Positions 54,241-63,830 are shown, counted from the first letter of the stretch. The stretch is 64,000 bases of DNA from Streptomyces abyssalis (GCF_001751365.1 NZ_LJGT01000040.1:1221696-1285695), one strand, 5' to 3'. Numbers and translations: made by a program. The notes: generated by a model not told the origin, from the letters alone.

Positions 54241-55449
54241 ATGGCTGAGGCTCAGAACTCCCCCGAGAACACGGTCCAGGGGGGACCCCCACCGGTCGGT
54301 TCGAACACCACCGGCTCGATCGCGGTGGCAGCTGAGTCCACCGTCGCCACCCGGATGAGCGCACCGCCCTCCTTCGACGTGGCGGACTTCCCCGTGCCGC
54401 ACGGCAGGGAGGAGGAGTGGCGCTTCACACCGATCGAGCGGCTCAAGGGGCTGCACGACGGCACGGCCGAGGCGTCCGGCTCGCTCAAGGCCGAGGTGGA
54501 CGCGCCCGAGGGCGTGACTCTGGAGACCGTGGGGCGGGACGACTCGCGCGTCGGCCGGGCCGGTACGCCGGTCGACCGGGTCGCGGCGCAGGCGTTCTCC
54601 TCCTTCGAGAAGGCCACGGTCGTCACGGTGCCCAAGGAGGCCGTGCTCAAGGAGCCGGTGCGGGTTTCCCTGCACGGTGAAGGCGGCGTCACCTACGGGC
54701 ACACCGTCTTCGAGGTCAAGGACTTCGCGGAAGCCGTCATCGTCATCGACCACACCGGTGACGCGGTGCGCGCCGCCAACGTCGAGTTCGTCCTCGGCGA
54801 CGGCGCCAAGCTGACCGTCGTCTCCGTGCAGGACTGGGACGACACGGCGGTCCACTGCTCACAGCACAACGCGCTGGTGGGCAGGGACGCCTCCTTCAAG
54901 TCCGTCGTCGTCACCTTCGGCGGTGACGTCGTACGTCTCCACCCCCGTGTGAACTACGCGGGCCCGGGCGGCGAGGCGGAGTTCTACGGCCTGTTCTTCA
55001 CCGACAACGGCCAGCACCAGGAGCACCGGCTCTTCGTCGACCACGACACACCCAACTGCCGCAGCAACGTGGTCTACAAGGGCGCTCTGCAGGGTGCGGA
55101 GGCGCACGCGGTCTGGATCGGCGACGTGCTGATCCGTGCCGCCGCCACCGGCACCGAGACCTACGAGCTGAACCGCAACCTCGTCCTGACGGACGGCGCG
55201 CGGGTCGACTCGGTGCCCAACCTCGAGATCGAGACCGGCGAGATCGTCGGGGCGGGCCATGCCTCGGCCACCGGCCGGTTCGACGACGAGCAGCTGTTCT
55301 ACCTGCAGGCCCGGGGCATCCCCGAGCAGGAGGCACGGCGGCTGGTCGTGCGGGGCTTCTTCGCCGAACTCGTCCAGCAGATCGGTCTGCCGGACGTGGA
55401 GAAGCGCCTCATCGAGAAGATCGAGGCGGAGCTGGAGGCGTCCGTATGA
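54241..55449 (+). CDS. sufD: Fe-S cluster assembly protein SufD
   Basis: 402 residues from the ATG at 54241. An in-frame GTG at 54223 is possible and neither has a strong site. The N-terminal RMSAPPSFDVADFPVPHGREEEWRFTPIERL is diagnostic. The beta-helix core contains NALVGRDASFKSVVVTFGGDVVRLHP and DHDTPNCRSNVVYKGAL, and the end ARGIPEQEARRLVVRGFFAELVQQIGLPDVEKRL mirrors SufB. It forms the SufBC2D complex. A small hairpin (54194-54208) lies in the 111-nt spacer after sufB. Confidence 0.96.
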   Translation: MAEAQNSPENTVQGGPPPVGSNTTGSIAVAAESTVATRMSAPPSFDVADFPVPHGREEEWRFTPIERLKGLHDGTAEASGSLKAEVDAPEGVTLETVGRDDSRVGRAGTPVDRVAAQAFSSFEKATVVTVPKEAVLKEPVRVSLHGEGGVTYGHTVFEVKDFAEAVIVIDHTGDAVRAANVEFVLGDGAKLTVVSVQDWDDTAVHCSQHNALVGRDASFKSVVVTFGGDVVRLHPRVNYAGPGGEAEFYGLFFTDNGQHQEHRLFVDHDTPNCRSNVVYKGALQGAEAHAVWIGDVLIRAAATGTETYELNRNLVLTDGARVDSVPNLEIETGEIVGAGHASATGRFDDEQLFYLQARGIPEQEARRLVVRGFFAELVQQIGLPDVEKRLIEKIEAELEASV

Positions 55450-55784
55450 GCGGCGAAGGCTTCGTGCGCGTGGCGTCCCTCGGCGAGCTGGAGGAGGACA
55501 CCCCCAAGCGGGTGGAGCTCGAAGGCGTGCCGGTCGCCCTCGTCCATACGGAGGGAGAGGTGTTCGCGGTCAACGACATCTGCTCGCACGCGAACGTCTC
55601 GCTGTCCGAGGGCGAGGTCGAGGACTGCCAGATCGAGTGCTGGCTGCACGGTTCCAGCTTCGATCTGCGCACGGGCAAGCCCTCGGGTCTGCCCGCGACC
55701 CGCCCCATCCCCGTCTACCCCGTACGAATCGAAGGCGAAGGGCCCGATGCGGCCGTGCTCGTCTCCGTCACACAGGAGTCCTGA
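55446..55784 (+). CDS. Rieske-type [2Fe-2S] ferredoxin of the suf operon
   Basis: 112 residues. Rieske motif C46-x-H48 (ICSHANVSL) and C65-x2-H68 (CWLHGSSFD), the non-haem dioxygenase-ferredoxin type often annotated as a phenylpropionate dioxygenase ferredoxin subunit. In this operon it is more plausibly an electron donor for cluster assembly, which is inference from position. ATG overlaps the sufD stop (ATGA). Confidence 0.92.
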   Translation: MSGEGFVRVASLGELEEDTPKRVELEGVPVALVHTEGEVFAVNDICSHANVSLSEGEVEDCQIECWLHGSSFDLRTGKPSGLPATRPIPVYPVRIEGEGPDAAVLVSVTQES

Positions 55785-55791
55785 AGTCCCC

Positions 55792-56556
55792 ATGGCAACG
55801 CTTGAGATCAACGACCTGCACGTCTCCGTCGAGACCGAGAACGGCCCGAACGAGATCCTGCGCGGCGTCGACCTGACCGTGAAGCAGGGCGAGACGCACG
55901 CGATCATGGGGCCGAACGGTTCCGGCAAGTCCACGCTCGCCTACTCGCTGGCGGGCCACCCCAAGTACGCGATCACCGGCGGTTCGGTGACCCTCGACGG
56001 CGAGGACGTCCTGGAGATGACTCCGGACGAGCGCGCCCGCGCCGGCGTCTTCCTCGCCATGCAGTACCCGGTCGAGGTTCCCGGTGTCTCCGTCTCCAAC
56101 TTCCTGCGTACGTCGGCCACGGCGCTGCGCGGCGAGGCGCCCAAGCTGCGTCTGTGGGTGAAGGAGGTCAAGGAGGCCATGGAGCGTCTCCAGATCGACC
56201 CGTCCTTCGCCGAGCGGAACGTCAACGAGGGCTTCTCCGGCGGTGAGAAGAAGCGCCACGAGATCCTCCAGCTGGAGCTTCTCAAGCCGAAGATCGCGAT
56301 CCTCGACGAGACCGACTCCGGCCTCGACGTGGACGCGCTGCGGGTGGTCTCCGAGGGCGTCAACCGGGTCCGCGAGAGCGGCGAGGTCGGCACCATGCTG
56401 ATCACCCACTACACACGCATCCTGCGCTACATCAAGCCCGACCACGTCCACGTCTTCGCCAAGGGCCGGATCGCCGAGTCCGGCGGTCCGGAGCTGGCCG
56501 ACAAGCTGGAGGAAGAGGGCTACGAGGAGTACGTGAAGGGGGGCGCCGCTTCGTGA
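55792..56556 (+). CDS. sufC: Fe-S cluster assembly ATPase SufC
   Basis: 254 residues. ABC-type ATPase: Walker A GPNGSGKST (Lys46), the SufC-specific signature FSGGEKKRHEI and Walker B IAILDETDSGLDVDALR. Drives conformational change of SufB-SufD. Lies 7 nt after the ferredoxin and overlaps sufS by 4 nt (GTGA). Confidence 0.97.
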   Translation: MATLEINDLHVSVETENGPNEILRGVDLTVKQGETHAIMGPNGSGKSTLAYSLAGHPKYAITGGSVTLDGEDVLEMTPDERARAGVFLAMQYPVEVPGVSVSNFLRTSATALRGEAPKLRLWVKEVKEAMERLQIDPSFAERNVNEGFSGGEKKRHEILQLELLKPKIAILDETDSGLDVDALRVVSEGVNRVRESGEVGTMLITHYTRILRYIKPDHVHVFAKGRIAESGGPELADKLEEEGYEEYVKGGAAS

Positions 56557-57815
56557 GCGACGTGACGCTTCCGGGTCTGCTCGACACCGAGGCGATCCGC
56601 AAGGACTTCCCCATCCTGGACCGCACGGTCCACGACGGGCACAAGCTCGTGTACCTGGACAACGCGGCGACCTCGCAGAAGCCGCGCCAGGTGCTCGACG
56701 CGATGAGCGACTACAACGAGCGCCACAACGCCAACGTCCACCGCGGTGTCCACGTCCTCGCCGAGGAGGCCACGGCGCTGTACGAGGGGGCACGCGACAA
56801 GGTCGCGGGCTTCATCAACGCGCCGAGCCGCGACGAGGTCGTCTTCACCAAGAACGCCTCCGAGTCGCTCAATCTCGTGGCGAACATGCTCGGCTGGGCG
56901 GACGAGCCCTACAAGGTCGAGCACGACACCGAGATCGTCATCACGGAGATGGAGCACCACTCCAACATCGTGCCCTGGCAGCTGCTTTCGCAGCGTACGG
57001 GCGCGAAGCTGAAGTGGTTCGGCCTCACCGACGACGGCCGGCTCGATCTGTCCGCGGTCGACGAGGTCATCACGGAGAAGACCAAGGTCGTCTCCTTCAC
57101 GCTCGTCTCCAACATCATGGGCACCATCAACCCGGTCGACGCCATCGTCCGGCGTGCCCAGGAGGTCGGCGCGCTCGTCGTCGTCGACGCCTCGCAGGCG
57201 GCACCGCACATGGTGCTGGACGTACAGGCGATCCAGGCCGACTTCGTGGCCTTCACCGGGCACAAGATGTGCGGCCCGACGGGCATCGGCGTGCTGTGGG
57301 GCCGGCAGGAGCTCCTCGACGACCTGCCTCCCTTCCTCGGCGGCGGCGAGATGATCGAGACGGTCACCATGCACGCCTCGACGTACGCGCCCGCCCCGCA
57401 CAAGTTCGAGGCCGGCACGCCGCCGATCGCACAGGCCGTGGGTCTCGGTGCGGCCGTCGACTACCTGTCGGCCATCGGCATGGACCGGATCCAGGAGCAC
57501 GAGCACGCGCTGACCGCGTACGCGGTCAGCAAGCTGAGCCAGATCCCGGACCTGCGCTTCATCGGCCCCACCACGGCCGAGGACAGGGGCGCCGCGATCT
57601 CCTTCACGCTCGGGGACATCCACCCGCACGACGTGGGCCAGGTGCTCGACGAACAGGGCATCGCCGTCCGCGTGGGACACCACTGCGCGCGGCCGGTCTG
57701 TCTGCGGTACGGAATTCCTGCGACCACGCGGGCGTCGTTCTATCTGTACTCCACACCGGCCGAGGTGGATGCCCTGGCCGAAGGCGTGGAACACGTACGG
57801 AACTTCTTCGCCTAG
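56553..57815 (+). CDS. sufS: Cysteine desulfurase SufS
   Basis: 420 residues. PLP enzyme with Schiff-base Lys238 (FTGHKMCGPTG) and active-site Cys378 in VGHHCARPVCLRYG, the short-loop type II arrangement of SufS that needs SufU or SufE as acceptor. N-terminal LVYLDNAATSQKPRQVLDAM and HRGVHVLAEEAT are typical. GTG start within the sufC stop. Confidence 0.97.
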   Translation: MSDVTLPGLLDTEAIRKDFPILDRTVHDGHKLVYLDNAATSQKPRQVLDAMSDYNERHNANVHRGVHVLAEEATALYEGARDKVAGFINAPSRDEVVFTKNASESLNLVANMLGWADEPYKVEHDTEIVITEMEHHSNIVPWQLLSQRTGAKLKWFGLTDDGRLDLSAVDEVITEKTKVVSFTLVSNIMGTINPVDAIVRRAQEVGALVVVDASQAAPHMVLDVQAIQADFVAFTGHKMCGPTGIGVLWGRQELLDDLPPFLGGGEMIETVTMHASTYAPAPHKFEAGTPPIAQAVGLGAAVDYLSAIGMDRIQEHEHALTAYAVSKLSQIPDLRFIGPTTAEDRGAAISFTLGDIHPHDVGQVLDEQGIAVRVGHHCARPVCLRYGIPATTRASFYLYSTPAEVDALAEGVEHVRNFFA

Positions 57816-57859
57816 GACGACGGCGTGGGCCGCAGAGGACTGGACGGACGGACTGACTC

Positions 57860-58327
57860 GTGAAGCTGGACTCCATGTACCAGGAAGTGATCCTGGACCA
57901 CTACAAGAACCCCCACGGCAAGGGCCTGCGTGAGGGCGACGCCGAGGTGCACCACGTCAACCCGACGTGCGGTGACGAGATCACGCTGCGTGTGCGCTAC
58001 GACGGCGAGACGATCAGCGACGTCAGCTACGAGGGCCAGGGCTGCTCCATCAGCCAGGCGAGCGCCTCCGTGCTGAACGAGCTGCTGGTCGGCAAGGAGC
58101 TCGGCCAGGCCCGCACGATTCAGGAGACCTTTCTGGAGCTGATGCAGTCCAGGGGGCAGCTGGAGCCGGACGAGGCCATGGAGGACGTGCTGGAGGACGC
58201 CGTCGCTTTCGCCGGGGTCTCGAAGTACCCGGCGCGTGTGAAGTGTGCTCTGCTGAGCTGGATGGCATGGAAGGACGCCACCGCCCAGGCGCTGGGCGAG
58301 GACTCGGTAAAGGAGAGGACCGCATGA
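57860..58327 (+). CDS. sufU: SufU sulfur-transfer protein
   Basis: 155 residues. IscU-like fold with Cys37-Gly-Asp39 (NPTCGDEI), Cys62 (GQGCSISQAS) and Cys129 (VKCALLSW). The insertion between the second and third cysteines (KELGQARTIQETFLELMQSRG) is typical of SufU. A zinc-dependent sulfur acceptor from SufS. GTG at 57860, 44 nt after sufS. Overlaps the next gene by 4 nt. Confidence 0.96.
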   Translation: MKLDSMYQEVILDHYKNPHGKGLREGDAEVHHVNPTCGDEITLRVRYDGETISDVSYEGQGCSISQASASVLNELLVGKELGQARTIQETFLELMQSRGQLEPDEAMEDVLEDAVAFAGVSKYPARVKCALLSWMAWKDATAQALGEDSVKERTA

Positions 58328-58653
58328 CCGAGACCACCGCGAAGCCCGCGAGCGAGGACGAGGTCCGCGAGGCGCTGCTCGACGTGGTCGACCCTGAGCT
58401 GGGCATCGACGTCGTCAACCTGGGCCTGATCTACGGGGTCCACATCGACGAGTCGAACATCGCCACGATCGACATGACGCTCACTTCGGCGGCCTGTCCG
58501 CTGACGGACGTCATCGAGGACCAGGCGAAGTCCGCGACCGAGGGCATCGTCGACGAACTGAAGATCAACTGGGTCTGGATGCCCCCGTGGGGTCCGGACA
58601 AGATCACCGACGACGGCCGCGAGCAGCTGCGGGCGCTGGGCTTCAACGTCTGA
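58324..58653 (+). CDS. DUF59/MIP18-family metal-sulfur cluster assembly factor (SufT-like)
   Basis: 109 residues. MIP18/PaaD-like domain: EVREALLDVVDPELGIDVVNLGLIYGV, MTLTSAACPLTDVIEDQ with the conserved reactive Cys, and VWMPPWGPDKITDDGREQLRALG. It acts late in cluster delivery in relatives. ATG overlaps the sufU stop (ATGA), and it is the last gene before the operon terminator. Confidence 0.93.
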   Translation: MTETTAKPASEDEVREALLDVVDPELGIDVVNLGLIYGVHIDESNIATIDMTLTSAACPLTDVIEDQAKSATEGIVDELKINWVWMPPWGPDKITDDGREQLRALGFNV

Positions 58654-58715
58654 CGCCGCCGCTCACACGGCCTCGGCCGCCCCAGGTCCCCGTACCTGTG
58701 CGCAGGTCACGCATC

Positions 58716-58753
58716 AACGGCCATGCCGCCGGAATCCCGGCGGCATGGCCGTT
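58716..58753 (+). terminator. suf operon terminator
   Basis: 17-bp perfect stem (58716-58732 with 58737-58753), 4-nt AATC loop and a short TTT at the 3' end, 62 nt after the last suf stop. Confidence 0.9.
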
Positions 58754-58792
58754 TCGCGTGCCGGTAAGCGCGACGCGCCGGGCCGCCGGGTA

Positions 58793-58822
58793 TGTACACC
58801 CGTACACAACGTTGTGTACGCT
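58793..58822 (+). promoter_or_regulatory. SMR/TetR promoter with 20-bp perfect palindromic operator
   Basis: CGTACACAACGTTGTGTACG (58801-58820) is a perfect palindrome. It lies between a -35 TGTACA (58793-58798) and overlaps a -10 TACGCT (58817-58822, spacer 18). The ATG is 7 nt after the -10. A TetR dimer bound here would block RNA polymerase. Confidence 0.75.
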
Positions 58823-58829
58823 CGTACGC

Positions 58830-59150
58830 ATGGTCTACCTGACGCTCGCCGGCGCGATCCTGGCCGAGGTAGTGGGCACCACCGCGATGAAGTACAGCAA
58901 CGGCTTCAGCAAGCTGGTGCCGTCCCTGATCACGGGCTTCAGCTATGCCGTGGCCTTCATACTGCTCGCCCAGACGCTCAAGACGATGGCCGTCGGCACC
59001 GCCTATGCCATCTGGGCGGGGGTGGGGACCGCGGCCATCGCCGCGATCGGCATCGTCTTCATCGGGGAGTCGGTCACCGTGGCGAAGATCATCGGCATCG
59101 TGCTCGTCATCGGGGGAGTCGTCGTGCTCAACCTCGGCGGGATCCACTGA
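58830..59150 (+). CDS. SMR family multidrug efflux transporter
   Basis: 106 residues with four transmembrane helices. The essential membrane Glu13 is in LAEVVGTTAMKYSNGF, and GTAYAIWAGVGTAAIAAIG is the helix 3 signature. Exports cationic lipophilic compounds in exchange for protons. It ends in TGATG, sharing one base with the tetR start, so the pair is coupled. It is probably leaderless. Confidence 0.93.
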   Translation: MVYLTLAGAILAEVVGTTAMKYSNGFSKLVPSLITGFSYAVAFILLAQTLKTMAVGTAYAIWAGVGTAAIAAIGIVFIGESVTVAKIIGIVLVIGGVVVLNLGGIH

Positions 59151-59716
59151 TGGCACGCCGTTACGATCCGGAGCGCCGCGAGCGCATCATCGACGCCGCC
59201 ATCCGGATCGTCGAACTCAAGGGAATCGGAGGGCTGAGCCACCGCAGCGTCGCCGCCGAGGCGGGTGTGCCGCTCGGGTCGACCACGTACCACTTCGCCG
59301 GTCTCGACGACCTGCTCGTCGCCGCGCTGGAGCGGGTCTGCAGCGGGCCGAGCAGCGGCATGAAGGACTGGGCGGAGGCGCTGTCCGGGACGGACGCCCG
59401 GCCCGGCGGCGGACCGCCGCTCGCCGATGTGCTCACCCGGCTTCTGGAGGAGTACGCGCGTGGAGGCAGCGGCCGCATCCGCCTCGAGTACGAGCTCTAC
59501 CTCGCCGCCCTCCGGCGTCCGGCACTGCAGCCCGTGGCCGCGGCCTGGCTGGACGAGATGGCCGGAGTCATCGGCCGGCACACCGCGGACGCCGCCACCG
59601 CGCGGGTCCTCGTCGCGCTGATCGACGGGCTGCTGCTGCAACTGCTGCTGACCGACCGGCCGTTCGACCGTGCGGCGGTGCGGTCCGCGCTGGGCCGCGT
59701 CACGGGCGAGAGCTGA
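59150..59716 (+). CDS. TetR family transcriptional regulator
   Basis: 188 residues. N-terminal helix-turn-helix (RRERIIDAAIRIVELKGIGGLSHRSVAAEAGVPLGSTTYHFAGLDDLL, about 8-56), then an all-helical ligand domain. Directly coupled to the SMR pump gene and almost certainly represses it and itself through the palindrome at 58801-58820. The inducer is unknown. Confidence 0.93.
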   Translation: MARRYDPERRERIIDAAIRIVELKGIGGLSHRSVAAEAGVPLGSTTYHFAGLDDLLVAALERVCSGPSSGMKDWAEALSGTDARPGGGPPLADVLTRLLEEYARGGSGRIRLEYELYLAALRRPALQPVAAAWLDEMAGVIGRHTADAATARVLVALIDGLLLQLLLTDRPFDRAAVRSALGRVTGES

Positions 59717-59890
59717 GAGCCCGGCGGGATGCGTGGCCTGTGCGCCGCCGCCCCGCCCCGGCCCGCTTGCCGCCCGGCCTACGGCCCGCGTCCGTGCCGC
59801 CTCCGCCCCGTCCCTTCGCCCCGACCCGGTGTCTTCCGACCGCTGAGACCGGTTGGCCTCGCCCGCGGGAGGGCCGATAACGTGCGCGGC

Positions 59891-60898
59891 ATGACCCAAG
59901 CAGCCACCCCATCCCGTACGACCGGCGCCGTCGCCGCCGGGCTCGCCACCGTCTCCCGCGGAAGCGACGGCGAGGAGACCGTCCTCGACACCTGGTTCCC
60001 CGCCCCCGAGCTCGTCGAGGCTCCCGAGGGCCCCGTCGGGAGCGAGCGCCTGAGCCCGGAGCAGGCCGCCGAGGCACTGGGCGAGACCGCCCGGGGGGCG
60101 CTTGGTTCCGACGCCGTGCGCGACGTCGAGATCGTGGCCGTGCGTACGGTCATCGGCTCGCTGGAGGACAAGCCGGCGGACACGCACGACGCGTACCTGC
60201 GGCTGCATCTGCTCAGCCACCGCCTCGTACGGCCGCACGGGCTGAACCTGGAGGGCCAGTTCGCACTGCTCGCCAACGTCGCCTGGACGAGCCTCGGGCC
60301 CGTCGCCGTCGAGCGGCTGGAGCAGGTGCGGATGGCGGCGCGCGCCGCGGGCAGGCATCTGAGCGTCACCAGCGTGGACAAGTTCCCGCGCATGACCGAC
60401 TACGTCGCGCCGAAGGGCGTGCGTATCGCCGACGCCGACCGTGCACGCCTCGGAGCGCACCTGGCCGAGGGCACCACCGTCATGCACGAGGGCTTCGTCA
60501 ACTTCAACGCCGGCACCCTCGGCACGTCCATGGTGGAGGGCCGCATCAGCGCGGGCGTCGTCGTCGGCGACGGCTCCGACGTGGGCGGCGGCGCCTCGAT
60601 CATGGGCACGCTCTCCGGCGGCGGCAAGCAGCGGATCTCCATCGGGGAGCGCTGCCTGCTGGGTGCCGAGGCCGGTATCGGCATCTCGCTCGGAGACGAC
60701 TGCATCGTCGAGGCCGGGCTGTACGTCACGGCCGGCACGCGCGTATCGCTGCCGGACGGGCAGATCGTCAAGGCGCTGGAGCTCTCCGGCGCGGACAATC
60801 TGCTCTTCCGCCGCAACTCCACGACCGGCAGGGTCGAGGTCCTCCAGCGCAGCGGCTCCTGGGGCGGACTGAACGAGGCGCTCCACAGCAACAACTGA
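59891..60898 (+). CDS. dapD: 2,3,4,5-tetrahydropyridine-2,6-dicarboxylate N-succinyltransferase
   Basis: 335 residues, the actinobacterial DapD type. N-terminal helical domain, then left-handed beta-helix hexapeptide repeats ([54 protein letters not shown]) and a C-terminal strand domain. Uses succinyl-CoA in the lysine/meso-diaminopimelate pathway. TAACGT (59878-59883) ends 7 nt before the ATG with no ribosome-binding site, so it is probably leaderless. Confidence 0.95.
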   Translation: MTQAATPSRTTGAVAAGLATVSRGSDGEETVLDTWFPAPELVEAPEGPVGSERLSPEQAAEALGETARGALGSDAVRDVEIVAVRTVIGSLEDKPADTHDAYLRLHLLSHRLVRPHGLNLEGQFALLANVAWTSLGPVAVERLEQVRMAARAAGRHLSVTSVDKFPRMTDYVAPKGVRIADADRARLGAHLAEGTTVMHEGFVNFNAGTLGTSMVEGRISAGVVVGDGSDVGGGASIMGTLSGGGKQRISIGERCLLGAEAGIGISLGDDCIVEAGLYVTAGTRVSLPDGQIVKALELSGADNLLFRRNSTTGRVEVLQRSGSWGGLNEALHSNN

Positions 60899-61011
60899 CC
60901 GCGGGGCGGGCACCGTTCACCGGCTGCCCGCCTAGTCCGGCCGCTCATCCGGGCCGCTGCGCGCCCGACCGCCTTGCTCCTCGCATGCCCGTAGGCCATA
61001 GGCTTACGGGC

Positions 61012-61917
61012 ATGCGTGATCTCGCCGCGGGGATGCGGTACTTGGGGCGTGGGCAGCGGTGGGCGCTGGGCCACGGACGGTGGTTCGGTTTCGGGCTGCT
61101 GCCCGCGCTGCTGGCTCTCGTGCTCTATGCGGCGGCGCTCACCGCGCTCGCCTTCTACGCGGGGGACGTCGCCGCCTGGGCCACACCCTTCGCGGACGGC
61201 TGGGACGAGCTGTGGCGGGACTCCCTGCGCGGGCTCTTCGCGGTGCTCCTCTGGGTCGGTGCGCTGCTGCTGTCGGTGGTCACCTTCACCGCTGTCACGC
61301 TCGTGATCGGCGACCCCTTCTACGAGAAGCTTTCGGAGCAGGTCGAGGAGTCGGAGGGCGGCGCACCGCCCGGCCAGGACCGTCCCCTGTGGCGGGAGGT
61401 GTGGATCTCGCTGTGCGACAGCCTCTTCGTGCTGTGGCGCATGCTCCTCTTCACCGTCCCGCTCTTCTTCCTCGGCTTCCTGCCGGCGGTCGGCCAGACC
61501 GTCGTCCCGGCGCTCGGCTTCTGCGTCTCGGGCTTCTTCCTCACCCTCGAACTGGTCTCCGTGGCCATGCAGCGCCGCGGCATTCCCGTACGGGAGAGGC
61601 TGCGGATGCTGCGTACGCGCAGGGCGCTGGCGCTGGGCTTCGGCGTCCCGCTGGTGCTGCTGTTCCTGGTCCCGCTGGTCGCGGTCGTGCTGATGCCCGG
61701 CGCTGTCGCGGGCGCTGCGCTGCTCGTACGGGATCTGACCGGCGAGAACGAGCGGCGCGAGAGCCGGTACGGCGACGAGGGCGGGCAGTTCGGACCGCCT
61801 CCGGGCCCGGGCCCGGCGCAGGCACAGGCACCCGCACGGGCACAGGCACCCGGAATCAGCGCTCCGAAGACGCCGGGGTCCCAGGACCCGTGGCCTCACG
61901 GGGGAAGCCCCCGGTAG
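61012..61917 (+). CDS. EI24 domain-containing membrane protein (CysZ-like)
   Basis: 301 residues. Four to six transmembrane helices (FGLLPALLALVLYAAALTALAFYAG, LLWVGALLLSVVTFTAVTLVIG, LLFTVPLFFLGFLPAVGQTVVPALGF, LGFGVPLVLLFLVPLVAVVL), with GDPFYEKLSEQVE in the loop typical of EI24/CysZ proteins. CysZ transports sulfate in proteobacteria. Actinobacterial function is not established. A Pro/Gln/Ala-rich tail (PGPGPAQAQAPARAQ) follows. TAGGCT ends 7 nt before the ATG at 61012, favouring it over an in-frame ATG at 60985. Confidence 0.85.
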   Translation: MRDLAAGMRYLGRGQRWALGHGRWFGFGLLPALLALVLYAAALTALAFYAGDVAAWATPFADGWDELWRDSLRGLFAVLLWVGALLLSVVTFTAVTLVIGDPFYEKLSEQVEESEGGAPPGQDRPLWREVWISLCDSLFVLWRMLLFTVPLFFLGFLPAVGQTVVPALGFCVSGFFLTLELVSVAMQRRGIPVRERLRMLRTRRALALGFGVPLVLLFLVPLVAVVLMPGAVAGAALLVRDLTGENERRESRYGDEGGQFGPPPGPGPAQAQAPARAQAPGISAPKTPGSQDPWPHGGSPR

Positions 61918-61991
61918 GCCGCCGGCAGGCGGGGACCCCCTTGAAGGTGCCCGCCGGCGGGACGGGCCGTGTGCAGCCCGTATGAGCCGGC

Positions 61992-63830
61992 TTACGGCTT
62001 CATCCGGACGACCGACGGGTCGTGGTCGCTGGCCTGGTCGTGGAACTCGGCGTTGATGTGCACGATGTCGTACTTGACCGGGCCGACGCCCGGGCTGGTG
62101 ACCGCGTGGTCGAGCACCTGCGAGTTGCCGTTGAAGACGTAGCCGTAGCGCTCGTCCGCGGGCAGCTCGTCCATGGGGCTGGTGAGGACTCCGCCTTCGC
62201 GAATGGCGTCGAGGCTGGGGGAGAAGGGAAAGTCGTTGAAGTCCCCGGCGGCGATGACTGCGGCGTCCTTGTCGATCGCCTCGACCTTCTTGGCGAAGGA
62301 GTTGACGAGCTTCGCCTGCGCGGTGCGCTGCTTCTCGGACTCGCGCACAGGCGGCTGGAAGCGGCCTTCCATCGGCTGGTCGCCGCCCTTGGAGCTGAAG
62401 TGGTTCGCGACGACGAAGACCTGGCGGCCCTTGAAGGTGAACTCGCCGGCGAGCGGCTTGCGGCTCTCCTTCCACGCCTCTTCCTGCGGCTCGATGCGGC
62501 CCGGGTTGGCCGACAGCTTCGGCTTGCCGCCGTCGTCGCCGACCTTCACGGGCGTGGTCGCGTCGCCGCCCTTGCGGTCGGTGAAGTCGACCCGGTCCGG
62601 GTTGTAGAGGAACGCGACGCGTATGTTGCCGCCGGGCTGACCGCCGTCGGCGTTGTCCTCGGGGTCGATCTGGCGCGACTCGTACGCCGGGCCGCCCGCC
62701 TTCTCGATCGCGTCGGTGAGCGTCTTGAGGGTCTTGCCCGCGGCGACGGTGCCGTCGTCCTGCGGGCCGGAGTCGTCCTGCACCTCTTCCAGGGCGACGA
62801 TGTCGGGGGAGGCGAGGTTCTTCACCAGGGCCTCGGAGAGCCGCTCGAACTTCGCCGGCTCGCTCTCGGGGGAGAGGTTCTCGACGTTGTAGGTGGCGAC
62901 GGAGAGTTCGTCCTTGCTCTGCTTGCGGGTTCTCTCCCGCTTCAGCTTGTTGTCCTTCAACTCGCCCATGGCCGTGGCCCGTACGGTGTAGCCGCCGAAG
63001 TTGTCGTAGTCGAGGGGCCCGGTGGTCGCTCCGCGCAGTTCGTCGCCCACGTCAGCCTTCGGGAAGTGGTTCTCCTCGCGCGGCAGCAGCGAACTCACCT
63101 TCATGCGGGCGCCGTTGTGCTGGTCGTAGGCACCGTAAAGGGTGCCGCCGCGGGGGGTGGGGTTCTCGCCGGGGTCGGCCGTGACCCACAGCTCGCCGAA
63201 CTCGGTGCTCGGGCCGGTCACGGGGGCGTTCCTGAGGCCGGCGCGCATGCCTTCGAGAGACTCGTAGAGGTCCAGGGCGAACTTGCGCGGCTGCAGCTTC
63301 AGCGACTCGATGTTGCCTTCGTCGCCCTTGCCTTCGGGCGCGTACGCGTCCGGGACGCGGTCCGCGCCGAGGCCGACGGCCTTGGGCAGCTTCGCCTTCT
63401 TCTTCGAGGCCGCCTTCCACTCGGCGCCCGTCAGCTGGGTGACGGACTGGCCGCCCGCCTCCTCGCCGCCGGGGTAGAACTCGGCGACCTCGCCGGATAT
63501 CCGTATGGAGTCACCCGCCTCGACGTCGGGCGTCTTCTCGCCCGTGAAGACGAAGATGCCCTCGCTGGTGGCGGGATCGTCGTCCGGCTTCGGGTCCTGG
63601 AGCCAGAAGCCCCGCGCCTTGCCGAATCCGCGCACCGCCGTGACGACGCCCGGCACATCCGTGACCTGCTTGCCGGCGAACGGCGAAATCCGGGTCTTGC
63701 CCTGGATGTCGTGGAGACGCGGCTCCTCGGCCGTGTTCCCGGACGCGGATACGGCGGTCATGACGAGCAGTGCTGATCCGCACACCGCCGCGACGGTGAG
63801 TGCGGAGGTACGGGCGAGACGGGACGACAA
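61992..63830 (-). CDS. Secreted endonuclease/exonuclease/phosphatase family protein
   Basis: 612 residues. Signal peptide (MSSRLARTSALTVAAVCGSALLVMTAVSASG). An N-terminal OB-fold-like segment of about 250 residues (ISPFAGKQVTDVPGVVTAV, RGFWLQDPKPDDDPATSEGIFVF, ISGEVAEF) precedes the EEP catalytic domain: VATYNVENL, VALEEVQDD, VVANHFSSKGGD, AAGDFNDFPFS, SDHDPSVV. This matches the ExeM/extracellular nuclease-like architecture, so a secreted nuclease or phosphodiesterase is likely. TTG start with GGAGG 5 nt upstream. Confidence 0.9.
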   Translation of the reverse strand: MSSRLARTSALTVAAVCGSALLVMTAVSASGNTAEEPRLHDIQGKTRISPFAGKQVTDVPGVVTAVRGFGKARGFWLQDPKPDDDPATSEGIFVFTGEKTPDVEAGDSIRISGEVAEFYPGGEEAGGQSVTQLTGAEWKAASKKKAKLPKAVGLGADRVPDAYAPEGKGDEGNIESLKLQPRKFALDLYESLEGMRAGLRNAPVTGPSTEFGELWVTADPGENPTPRGGTLYGAYDQHNGARMKVSSLLPREENHFPKADVGDELRGATTGPLDYDNFGGYTVRATAMGELKDNKLKRERTRKQSKDELSVATYNVENLSPESEPAKFERLSEALVKNLASPDIVALEEVQDDSGPQDDGTVAAGKTLKTLTDAIEKAGGPAYESRQIDPEDNADGGQPGGNIRVAFLYNPDRVDFTDRKGGDATTPVKVGDDGGKPKLSANPGRIEPQEEAWKESRKPLAGEFTFKGRQVFVVANHFSSKGGDQPMEGRFQPPVRESEKQRTAQAKLVNSFAKKVEAIDKDAAVIAAGDFNDFPFSPSLDAIREGGVLTSPMDELPADERYGYVFNGNSQVLDHAVTSPGVGPVKYDIVHINAEFHDQASDHDPSVVRMKP

